From Andreprevotia sp. IGB-42 (GTDB lineage: Bacteria; Pseudomonadota; Gammaproteobacteria; Burkholderiales; Chitinibacteraceae), in assembly GCF_009848685.1 (NCBI RefSeq), contig NZ_WXTX01000006.1, forward strand, positions 186,001 to 250,000: 64,000 nt of DNA. The letters are read 5' to 3'. How positions within the stretch are numbered: the first letter of the stretch is position 1; the number at the start of each line of letters is the position of its first letter. The position numbers and the translations under genes are program-made. Positions 22,190-34,600 of the stretch are shown piece by piece. The notes beneath the pieces are model-generated. The model did not search any database. It had not been told where the DNA came from and worked only from the letters and a program-made list of their open reading frames with translations.

Positions 22190-22666
22190 CTGCTGAATCT
22201 CCGGGTAGATAGGTCGCTGGTCCGCGCTGCGGCCCAGTATCCAAGTGTCGTGCACCACGCTAACGCATGAACTGGCCGAAAGCAACAAGACAGTCATTAC
22301 CGAAAACACTTACTGTATTTTGTTGCATTGTCGTGATTTCATCCTAGCAGAGAATCAGTCAGTGAAAGTTACGCCCATATTCCTGTATGTAAAAACGCTG
22401 GGGTTTCGTCTTCAACCCTGTGCAAAAACGCATATAAAACAATATGGAACATGGCGTTATCCATATCGGGCCATCCTGGAATGGAAAGCAGGCTTGAGTG
22501 TTTCGGCTTGCGGCCGCCACTACCATTCGCCATGCAAGCAGGGGTAATATCGACTGAAAAGGGGGCTTTGGGTTTCCGGGAAACGCGCGTTTTGCCATGC
22601 AGGCGCTTGCCCGGAATGAAAGGCCGAAATCGCCGGAGTCACTACTTCAAGCGCTGGTAACAACAT
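22190..22666. other. Divergent 477-bp control region before the giant surface protein
   Basis: This gene-free stretch separates the minus-strand DUF2092 unit from the plus-strand giant gene. It is locally AT-rich around 22290-22445 and contains the promoter candidate described separately. A long 5' leader of about 220 bases would lie between that promoter and the ATG at 22667. I see no convincing ORF in it. Confidence 0.5.
22411..22438 (+). promoter_or_regulatory. Candidate sigma70-type promoter of the giant surface-protein operon
   Basis: TTCAAC (22411-22416) and TATAAA (22433-22438) are separated by 16 bases and lie in the AT-rich part of the spacer, pointing toward the giant gene. This is a match by eye only. 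Confidence 0.35.
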
Positions 22667-25600
22667 ATGCAAATCAAACCACCCCCTGCCAAAGCCCCAT
22701 TCAGCTTCCGCCCGCGCAGCCATGCATTGGCGCTCGAGCCCCGTATCCTGTTCGACGGCGCTGCAGCAGCCGCCGTCGAGCAACATCACACCGACAACGC
22801 AGACAGCAGTGCCGTCACCAGGCACGCCGCCGTTGCAGAAGCGCGCGAGCCTGCGGCAGCGCCCGCGCCGCGCAATCTGGTAGTGATGGATAGCCGGCTG
22901 GAAAACCGGGATCAATTGCTCGCCAGCCTGCCGGCCGATACCAAGGCATTGGTCGTCAATGCTGGCGAAGATGCACTCGCAGCCATTTCCAATGCGCTGG
23001 CTACGCTGGGCAAGGTCGATTCGATCCAGATCTTCTCGCACGGTGCAGCCGGGCAATTCAGCCTAGGCGATCGCAATTACACCAGCGATACGCTGCGCCA
23101 GGCATCGGCCACGCTGGCAAGCTGGCGCGGCGCACTCAATGCGGGTGCGGATATCCAACTCTATGGCTGCGACGTCGGCGCGGGCGAGGCCGGCCAGGCA
23201 TTGGTGGATGAACTGGCCCGCAGCACCGGCGCCGATGTTGCGGCATCCAGCAACGATACCGGCAGTGCAACCGCCGGCGGCGACTGGGTGCTGGAAGTGC
23301 GGCATGGCAATATCGATAAAAGCCTGGCGTTGAGCGCTTCCGCCATTTCCGGCTATGACGGCTTGCTGGCCAATGCCAGCCCGACCGTCAGCCTGCCTGC
23401 GACTACCAGCGATGTGTTGATCGGCGGCCAGTTCACGTTTACCGTCAATCTGTCCAACAGCAACGCGCAAGTGGGTTTTGCACCCTTCGTTGATCTGTTC
23501 ATTCCAACCACGGGCAAGGACGGTGACGACGGCATCTCGTTCGTATCAGCCAGCTTCGGCGGCCAGACGCTGATTGCGCACCAGGTCACGTTCGATGCCA
23601 GCGGCAATGCCACCCATCCACTGGCCAAGGATGCCAGCGGCAACCCATTGGTGATTACCGCAGCCAGCGTGGGCATGCGCGCCGGTGACACCATGGTGGT
23701 GCTGGAGCTGCCGTTTGCCAGCGTGTCATCGCAGCAGCCGCTGATACCGGTGGTGGTGACTGCCAGCCTGAGTGATCTGGCCGATACCGGCCTCTCCAAC
23801 GGCACACCGGATCTGACCGTGAAGGCACGCGCCGGTTTCCAGTACGGCAACGATGCACTGGATAACCCGACTGCCGACCCGAGCCTTGTCGAGGCGGCCA
23901 CGCATGATTTCATCGTGCACCCCACGCTGGTTTCGCTTACCCAGTCGGTGAACATGCCGGAGGGCGAAACCGCCACCGGCCCCAATTTCGAACACACGCA
24001 AACCGTGACCGTCACGCCCGCACCGGGGCAAACCATCAGCAACGTGGTAGTGACCCAGTCGTTGCCGGGCAGCATCCAGGTGACTGCGATCACGCCGGGG
24101 GCTGGCGGCACGCTGACCTCGATCACGCTCAACGATGGCCGCGTGCTGAATAACCCGACGCTGATCAACCAGGCGATAGCCAGCGATACGCTGTTCATTA
24201 CCCAGTACACCGTCAGTTATGCCAGCCTGAGCGCGCCGGTGCAGAACGTGGTGCGCTTTTACGTGCCGGAAAGCGATGCCAGTGGCAACGCGGTGATCGA
24301 CAGCAACACCGGCGATGATGTCACGAGTACCTTCGGCACGCCCAGCGCCAGCGGCAGATGGAAACCATTGGACCCGCGCGATGTGACCGCGCCTGCTACC
24401 ACCATCGATTTTTCCGGGAACGGCGACGGGCAGAATGCCAGCTTTACCGCCAAGTCCATCACGCTGCAGAAGGCCGTTGCGGTGCAGGTTGATACCGGCA
24501 GCACCGGCATCACGCCGGGCGATACGCTCAACTACACGCTCAACATCGCGTTATCGGATTACTTCGGCTTCGGTGAAACCCGTTTTGCCAATGGCTCGTT
24601 TACCGTGATGGATACGGTCAGTGATGGGCAAACGCTGGTCGGCACGCCGACATTCAGCTTCAGCGCGCATGGCGTCACGCAAACCGTGGCGCTGGTGTAC
24701 ACCACCAGTACCGACGCCAATGGCGTCACCACGCTGACTTTCGACATTGCCGCCACGCTGCGCGCCATTCCCGGCCGCCTGCAAGGCGCGCTGGCCGGAG
24801 ATCTGGCTGTTGATGATGTCCGAGAGGGCATTACCATGGCCGTCATCAACTACGGTGTGCTGGTGGGACAGAGCTATACCACCAACCACCCGCCGCAGAG
24901 CGAAATCAACGAGGGCGACCCGCTGGGCAATAGTGCCACGGTGACAGCTACGCTGCTGTCCGGCCCGCTCAACCTTACCGGCTTTACCGAAAGCGACAAC
25001 ACCACCACCACCAGCATCATTCCCACGCAGAACATCGATATCTCGGTGCTGCAGGTCAACGGTGGCGTGCCGCCCGCCAACGGCGAGCTGCGCCCCGGGG
25101 ATACCGTTACTTTCCGGCTGAGCTACAACCTAGTGACTGGCGACTATGAAGCGCTGCGGTTCACCTCTTATCTGCCCTTGCCCCTGTTCGACCTGAGTGG
25201 GGTGACGTGGTCACAGGGCAATGGCGTGGGCCAGTGGTCGCTGGGTAGTGGCAATACCAATCTGGATAATTCGATCGCGGTCAGCAATGGCCCGGGCAAT
25301 TCGGTGGTATTCGATTTCGGCAATTACGATACCGCTGGCACCACTGGCACACGGGTGGAGGTGACTTTCACGCTGAAAGTGGGTGACCAGCCATTTGCCG
25401 ACCAGCGCTCGCTCAACGTGCTGGCGCAATCCACGCAGCTGACCACCATAGACAAGCAAACGCTGTTGTCATCCGACAGCACGCTGATCGAGTCGATTGC
25501 CGAGCCCAACCTGCAGATGAAGCACGGTGTGGTGTCGAGCAGTCACGGTACGCCTGATGTGGTCGGCTGGGCGCCGCCGGGCAGTACTGGCGTACCGTTT

Positions 25601-28600
25601 ACCGGCCATGTGACTGACCTTTCCAGCATAGACGGCAATGTGACCGGGCTGGACGCAGGCGATCAGGTGCGTCTGGTGACTGCCATCGAGAACACCGGTG
25701 GTGGCGGAGCCTACGATGTAGCCACCAGCATCACCTTGCCAACCGATCTCGCTTTCGTTGGCGGTAACCTGGCCAGCGCCAATCTGTTGATCTACCGCGG
25801 CAACGGTGTGGCACTGGTTGCCGGGCAAGATTACAGCGTAGCCGGCAACACCATCACCTTCCTCGACCAGGGCAGCGTGCCGTCACTGCTCCCGGGTCGT
25901 CCCGGTACCACTGCGGATACCAATGGCGGCAACGTGATCGTGATCACCTACGATACCGTGGTGGCCGCGAATATCGACGCCAGCCGCACGCTGCAAAGCA
26001 CCGCCACGCTGAGTAATTACGCCAGCGTGGATGGCGGCACCGACTTTACACCGGTCGACCTGACCGACCTGGCATCCGAGCAGATTGCCGCGCCGGAAGT
26101 TCGCATGACCTTTGCCGGCGGTAGCCTCGACAATGGCGACTCCAGCGCCACTCACACCAATGGCAATGAGCTGGTAGTGGGTGAGGGCATGCGTTACGAC
26201 ATCATTGTCACGCTGCCGGAAGGCAATACCCGATCGTTGCGCCTGGATGATCTGGTGCCTCCTGGCATGCGGCTGGATACCAGCTTCAATGGCGGTCTGG
26301 GTTATGAGCTGATCACCACGGTTGCGGGCAGCGCGGCACTGACGGCGGATTTCAACGGCACCGTCACCGCGGGTGCGCTGGGCGCGGCACCGGGCGATGT
26401 GCTGGCCGATCTGGGCAAGGATGGCGTGGATGCACGCATCACCTTCAGCGCATCGGATGCAGTCAGCGACAATGTCACCGGCAACAACAGCTTCGTGATC
26501 CGCGTGCAACTGGTGGTCAGCAATACCATCGATAACCAGGCCAACCGCGCGCTGGCCAACGATGCACGGCTGGTATTCAGTGATCCGGACGGTGATACGC
26601 CCAACGGCGTGGCAGCGGTCGACCGCACGGTGGCGCTGACCGGTGGCAAGCCGACGGCGGTACTGCGCGAACCCACGCTACAGATCATTCCAAGCGCGCT
26701 GCACAAGGGCGGCTACGGCGTAGACGAGGGCAATCTGGTCGAATACACGATTGAAATCCGCAATGGCAGTGCCAGCACGGACTTCGATGCGTTCGATATC
26801 AGTTTTGCCGATACCTTGCCCACGCAGCTTTCCAACCTCACATTGATCGGCGTTACCTACCAGGGCAGCGCCACCAACAATGGTGGTGCTGATTTCGAAC
26901 TGGTGGGCGGGCAGTTGCGCACGGTGGCCGGTGCCAACGTCGATATCGCCAAAGGCAGCAGCATCGTGCTGCGTGTGGCCGGTACGGTGAATGCCACCGC
27001 CGCCAATACGCCATCCTTCGATAACCTTGCCACAGTGCAATGGACCAGCCTGAACGGCACGGCGAACAATACCGCCGATCCGGCCGGCGAGCGCACCGGC
27101 CTGGATGGCCTGCCGGCTACCGGCATCCTCAATGACTACCGCACGACCGCACACCTGGTGGTGCCGGTGGCGCAGGCGACGGGCATCTCACGCGTGGGCG
27201 GGCTGCCTGACACGGCAGCGGCCAATCCCACGTATACCGATCATGAACCGGTGACCATTGGCGAGATCGTCCGCTACCGCGTAGTCAACCTGCTACCAGA
27301 GGGGCAGGCAAACAGCTATCAACTGCGGGTTACTTTGGCCAATGGCCTGGACTTCATGCAGGATGGTACGGTACGTATTGCCTTCATTTCCAGTTCCGGC
27401 ATCGAAACCAGCGTCACTGGCCTGATCACCGGCGGTACCTTGCAGATTGTCGGCAACCAGAACAACGCGGAGGCGCTGCCCATTTCCGCCACGCTGGCCG
27501 GGCCGTCGCCCACCGGTGTGCTGGCCAGCAGCAATATCGTGGTCAACCCGCTGGGTGGTGGCAATACCGAGGTGCTGTTCAATCTGGGCACGCTGATCAA
27601 CCACGATGCCGATGCCGATCTGGAAGGCATCTCGATCGAGTTCAATGCCCGCGTCAACAACCAGGCATCCAACATTGCCGGCGTGCAGCTGGCGGTTACC
27701 GCGCAGGCGCTGGCAGCGGGCAATCCGCTATCCATCATGGATACCGTATACCAGGATATCGTCGAACCCGCTTTTACCGGGCTGGATAAGCACATCATCG
27801 ACTTCAACCCGAATCCGTCCGGTACTACCGGCACGGCAACGGTTGAGGTCAGCTTTACCGAGAACGGTGGTCTGGCAGCGTTCAATACTCATCTGACCGA
27901 CAGTTTTCCTGGTGGCAGCAACTACATTCTCGGCAGCATCAAGATTGGCAATACCAGTTACACCCCCGGTAATTTGCCGGCGGGTGTGAGCGTGAGTACC
28001 AGTGGCGGCCTGACGGTTGATTTCGCCAAGATCGATGTCGGCACCAAGGTCAGCGTGGTGTACCAGGTGACTGTGCCCAATAGCGGTATCATTGCCAGCA
28101 GCAATGCCAGCCTCACCTGGTCCAGCTTGGCGGAAACCTTCACCGCATGGGGCGGCTCCAGCGTGGGGGCGGATAGTACTGTCGCTGGCGAGCGCACCGG
28201 CAGTGGTGTGGCGCCGAATACCTATGTGCTGAGCGAAGGCGCGGGCTTGGGTGTGATCAGCGGCAAGCTGTGGGACGATACTGCCAGCGCGGATGCCAGC
28301 ACCACGCCGGATGGCGTGGGCCTGCCGGGCCAGACTGTCACGCTGACCTGGGGCGGGCTCGATGGTGACCTGACTACAACCGCAGACAACAAGACTTTCA
28401 CCACCACCACTGATCTCGGTGGCCAGTACCGCTTCGGCGTATTGCCATCCGGCGTGTTCCGTATCGATACCCCCACCGGCACCATCAGCTACCCGCAACC
28501 CATCGGTGACTTGCGCGTGCGTATCGACAGCGATGCCGCCAGCCCGCTGGGGCGCGTCGACATCGCGCTGGGTGAGGGCACCAGCGCCATTGCCAACGCC

Positions 28601-31600
28601 GGTTATGTGCAGCAGAACGATGCGCCGGTGAATCATCTGCCCGCAGCTGCCAGCGCACAGGAAGACACTGCGCAATTGATCAGTGGCCTGTCGATCAGCG
28701 ACGTGGATGCGGGCACCCGCCCGGTGCAGGTGATCCTGAGCGTGCTGCAGGGCACGCTGTACTTTTCCAGCCCGACCGCCGGTGTGACAGTGCTGGGTGA
28801 AAACAGCGCGGCAGTCACCTTGCAGGGCAGCGTGACCGCGATCAATGCCGCGCTGGCCAAGCTCACCTATCTGGGCAATGCCGACTTCAATGGCAGCGAT
28901 ACGCTGACGATCTCCACCAATGACTTCGGCGCGTTCGGTGATCATGACGGCGATGGCATGCCGGGCGAAAGCGCGGACGATGCGTTGTTCGATCTGGATA
29001 TGCTGAGCATCACCGTCAATGCGGTCAACGATGTCCCGGTGGCCAATGACGATACCGCTACTGCTGTTGAGGCCGGTGGTACCAATAATGGCCAGGTGGG
29101 TGTCGATCCGCGCGGCAACGTACTGGGCAACGACAGCGATGTGGACGTCGCCACCAATAGCGACCGCTTGCGCGTCAGCAAGGCAGGGGTACACAGCGGG
29201 ACCCAGCAAACCATTACCGATGGTGCCCAGATCATCATTGCCGGCCAGTACGGCAATCTGGTGATTTCGTCGGGCGGCGGCTACCAGTACGTGGTCGACA
29301 ACAGCAATGCCGCAGTGCAGGCATTGCGCACCAGCGGCCAGACGTTGACAGAGCAATTCGACTACACATTGTCTGATCTGGGCGGACTGACCGATAGTGC
29401 CGTGCTTACTGTCACCCTCCGGGGGGCCAATGACGCGCCAACCGCCGTCAGCGATAGCGGCTTTGCAGTGGAAGCGGGCGGCGTTGCCAATGGCAGTGGC
29501 GGTAGCGATGCAACCGGCAATGTCATGACCAATGACAGTGATGTGGATGGTGGCGAGTTCGGCACCTTGCCGGCCAACGGCGAAGCGCTGACCGTGACCG
29601 GGGTGCGTGGCATCGATGACCAGCTATATGGCCCGCCCACGCTGGTGCCGCCTGGCAGCGACAGCAGCAATGGCGCCAGCATTGCCGGCCAGTTCGGCAC
29701 GCTGTACCTGGGTGCGGACGGCAGCTACCGCTATGTGATCGACAACAACAATATCACCGTGCAACGGCTGGGTACCGGGCAGACCCTGCAGGAAGTATTC
29801 AGCTATCGGCTGACCGATCTGGCCGGCCTGAACAGCATTGCCAATCTCAACATCCAGGTGCGCGGCAATAACGATAACCCGGTGGCCAGCAACGATGTGG
29901 CGCAGGCGCAGGCCAAGTCCAGCGCGCCCAACTCGCAGGAAAGCAACCCGATAGGCAATGTGATCACCAGTCCCAGCCGGCCGGGCAATACGGACAACGG
30001 CGTGGATTCGGATGTGGATGCTGCAGACCGGCCCAATACACGACTGCGTGTAGGGGGCGTGCGCACCGGCACCGAGGCTGCCGTAGGCGCGCTGACCAGC
30101 GTGGCAATCGGTAGTACCGCCACTGCCAACGCCACGGTGATTGTCGGCACCTATGGCACTTTGACCATCGGTGCCGATGGCTCGTACAGCTATGACGTGG
30201 ACAGCACCAATGCAGCGGTCATTGCCCACTCGGCGATTGACCCGCCCTTGATCGACAGCTTTACTTACCAACTGGTCGATACCGCCAGCCTGACCGATCT
30301 GGGTGAGTTGAATGTGACCGTGTTCGGCGTCAATGACCCGCCGGTTGCTCAGAACGCCATCGCACTGGTCATGGAAAAAGGCGGCATCAACGACAGCACG
30401 CCGGGCCGGGATATCACCAACGGCACCGTGTTGCTGCGCGATCATGACCCGGACGGCGACCCGTTGACGGTGACCGCCATCCGCACCGGTGCTGAAACCG
30501 ATATCGGTGGTACGTCCGGCACCATCGGCCAGCCGCTGATCGGTCTGTATGGCACACTGACCCTGCGTGCCGACGGCAGCTACGACTACACGGTGGATAA
30601 CAGCAATCTTGCAGTGCAGGCGCTGCGCCAAGGCGATTTGCTGGTGGAACGCTTTACCTACACGGTGACTGACAGCAACAGTGTCAGTGATCAGGCGGAA
30701 TTGATTGTCGTGGTCAGCGGGCAGAACGATGTCCCGGAGGCCGGGGACGACAACGCCACCGCGATCGAAGCCGGCGGCCGTAACAATGACCAGTCGGGCA
30801 CGGACCCAACCGGCAACGTACTGACCAACGATTTCGACGACGATGGCGGCGAGCATGCCGGCGACGTAGCTGATTACGGCGAGACGCAGGCCGTTTCTTC
30901 GGTGCGCACCGGTACCGAGGCAGGTATAGGCACCAACGGGGTGGTGGGTAGCGAGCTGCGCGGCAGCTATGGCTGGTTGACGCTGAATGCGGACGGTAGC
31001 TACAGCTACCGCGTCGATAACAGCATGACGGCCGTACAGGCACTGCGCAGTAGCGCCAATACGCTCAGCGACAGTTTCAGCTATACGGTGATTGACGCTG
31101 CAGGCACCACAGATCGCGCCACGCTCAATGTCACCATCCGGGGCGCCAACGATACGCCGGTGGCGAAGGATGATGCAGGCACTGCCATCGAGGCTGGCGG
31201 CATTGCCAACGGCACGCCCGGCAGCAATGCCACGGGCAATGTGCTGGCCAATGATCAGGACGTAGATGCCTTCGGTGAAACGCTGAACGTAACCGGGGTG
31301 GGCAAGGGCATACGCAATGGCACGCTGGGCAGCCCGTTTGCCGGCGACTACGGTAGCCTGACGCTTAACGCCAACGGCAGCTACACCTATGTGGTCGACA
31401 ACAGCAATCCGCTGGTCGAGGCTTTGCGCACCAGTGGTCAGACACTGAGCGAGACTTTCAACTACACCATCAAGGACTTGAATGGCGCCAGCAGCACCGC
31501 GGTGCTGACCATCACCATCGAAGGCCGCGACGATACGCCGGTTGGTCGTGACGATACCGGCCTGGCCACGGAAGCTGGCGGTCACCATAACGACCTTGCT

Positions 31601-34600
31601 GGCAGCAACCCCACCGGTAATGTGCTGAGCAATGACAGCGATGTCGATACTGGTGAAAAAGGTACGTTGGATGGCATACGTACCGGCGGCGAAAATACTG
31701 CGGGCACCCTGATCGCTATCGGCGGAGGCGTCACGCTGAATGGTCGCTATGGCACGCTGGCCATCGCTGCGGACGGCAGCTACTACTACTTCGTAGACGA
31801 TAGCAAACCCGCTGTCGATGCGCTCAAGCCGGGGGATTTTCTGGTCGATGTATTCACCTACAGTGGCCACGACAAGGCAGGGGCTACCGATACCGCAGAA
31901 TTGCGCATCATCATCAACGGGGCATGGGACGCCCCGGTGGGCAAGCTTGATGTCGCCTATGCGGTGCCCGATAGCGATACCGCCAGCGAAATCAGCCCCA
32001 GCGGCAACGTACTCACCAATGACCGCGACGTGGATACCGGCGACAGTCTGGTGGTCAGCGGCATACGCACCGGGCACCCCGCGGATGCGGCTGTGCCGAC
32101 CGGGGTCAACCCGGGCACCAGCAACGCCGATGGCACGCTGGTGCAGGGGACTTATGGCCAGTTGATCATCGGGGCCGATGGCACGTACACCTATCACGTA
32201 GATTCCAGCAACCCGGCCATCCAGAACATGGGGCCGCTGGACTTCGTCAACGAGCCTTTCACCTACGAGGTCAAGGATCTGGGGGGCCAGACCACGCTGG
32301 TGCAACTGACCATCGTGATACGTGGCCGCAACGAGGCGCCGGTGGGGGTGGATGACAGCGCCACCGCCATCGAAGCTGGCGGCATCGCCAATACGACACC
32401 GGGAGTCAACCCGAGCGGCAATGTCCTGAGCAACGACAGCGATATCGATGCGCAAGCATTGACCGTGACGGCAATCCGCACCGGGGATGAGTCTGGCAGC
32501 GGAGCCACCAGTGCGGTGGGCACTGCGCTGCGCGGCCAATATGGCACCTTGACCATCAATGCCGACGGGAGTTGGCATTACGAACTGGATAACAGCCAGC
32601 CGGAAGTCGAGGCGCTGCGTACCGGTGGCAATACGCTGGTCGATACATTCACCTATACCTTCCAGGATATCTGGCAGGTGCAAGACCAGGCCGTGCTGCG
32701 CATTACCATCCAGGGCAGCGATGATTACCCGCTTGCATCTGACGATTCCGGGGTCGCGGTCGAAGCGGGTGGCGTGCGGAACAGTACCCCCGGCAGCGAT
32801 GCCACTGGCAATGTGGTGGCCAACGACAGCGATATCGATAGTCCGCTGTATGGGGAAACACTGGACGTGGCCTCGGTTACCAACAGCAGGGGGCAAACTG
32901 CTTCAGCTGGCACCAGTCTTGATGGTCTGTATGGCACATTGGTGATCGATGCGGACGGCAGCTATCGCTACCAGGTGGATAACAGCAATCCCACAGTGGA
33001 AGCGCTGCGCACCGCCAACGACACTCTTGGCGAAACGTTCAGCTATCGTCTTGTCGATGCTGCAGGCGCAGAAACGGAAGCGCGCCTCACCATCCGGATA
33101 CAGGGCGCCAATGACAACCCGCGCGCGCAGGATGACGGCGCATTTGCCAGTGAGGCCGCACCCCTCGTGCAGGGCCAGGTACTGCCGAATGACGCCGATG
33201 TCGATGCCAACGACCGCAACGCCGTGGTGGGGATTCGCACCGGGGCGGAAGCAGGCTCCGGCGTGGCTGGCACAGTGGGCCAGCCCTTGGCTGGGCTATA
33301 CGGCACGCTGGTTCTGAACGCGGACGGCAGTTATACCTACCTGGTGGATGTCAATAATCCTGCCGTGCAGAATGCGGTTGATAACACGCTGGTAGAAACG
33401 TTTACCTATACCGTTGAGGATCTCCTGCATGCAACGGATACCGCCACGCTGCGCATAGTCATTGCAGGTAATCGCGGTGGCGGCGGCACCGGTGACGAGC
33501 TGGTTGCCAACGACGATGCAGGCAGGGCGATCGAGGCCGGCGGGGTATTCAATACCACGCCAGGGGCGGACGCGCTGGGTAATGTGCTGAACAACGATAT
33601 CTCGCCATTGGGCGAAGCCGTCAATGTGGTGTCGGTCAGCAATGGCAGCGGGCAAACCGCACAGGCTGGCACCCAGTTGCAGGGCCAGTATGGCACGCTG
33701 CTGATCAGTGCCGATGGCAGCTACCGCTATCAGGTGGACAACAGCAATCCCACGGTGGAAGCGCTGCGTACACCCGAAAATACCGTCAGTGACACATTTA
33801 CCTACCGGGTGCGGGATACGACGGGTGCAGAAAGTACCGCACGGCTGACCATCCAGATTCAGGGTGCCAACGACAACCCGCGCGCGCAGGATGACAGCGC
33901 AATCGCCAGCGAGGCGGCCTCGGTGCCACAGGTGCGTGGTCAGGTGCTGAGCAATGATGGTGAGGTGGATGCCAACGACAGCCAGACCGTAGTGAAGATC
34001 CGCACCGGGGTGGAAGCGGGTTCCGGGACGGATGGCGTGGTAGGGCAGCCACTGGCGGGGCTATACGGGACGCTGATCCTGAATGCGGATGGCAGTTACA
34101 CCTACCGGATCGATGCCGGCAACCCTGCGGTGCAAGCCGCGGTGCGCACCGGGCAGATACTGCAGGACAGCTTTACCTACACCGTGGTGGATCGCATCAA
34201 CGCGCCTGATCAGGCCACGCTGGTGATCTATCTGGATCCGTCCACGCCCAATCCGCCGGTCACACCGGAGCAGGGCGGCGGGCATCAGAATCATGGACTG
34301 GACTACGCACCGGGTCAGCAGGCATTGCCGGACGTCGATCCGATCGTGTTCGTCTCGCCGGAAGTGGAACGCAACGCGTTGCTGGAGCAGATTTCCGGTC
34401 GGCAATCCGATGGCAGCGATATCGGCTGGCTGCTGGACCGCGGCATACGCAGCAGTTCGCTTGGCGCAGGGCTGGGGCAGATCGATGGCCAGTTCGTTGC
34501 TCGCAGCGTGAGCATCAGCCAGATGGGCAGCGACATCGATCTGGCATGGATACTGGGTCGTCCCGAACGGCTGGGCCTGGGTGCGGATGGCCTGCTGATG

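Noticed and set aside
29624-32896. Very long open frame of about 1090 codons on the minus strand, opposite the giant surface gene
   Set aside because: It is a by-product of the repeated, GC-rich coding sequence on the plus strand. The peptide has no recognisable domain and repeats only because the VCBS units repeat. No ribosome binding site or promoter supports it.
29038-34260. Regular repeats that could be mistaken for a CRISPR array or satellite DNA
   Set aside because: Units are about 400 bp, vary in sequence, and keep the reading frame of VCBS-type protein repeats. There are no short identical repeats with spacers.
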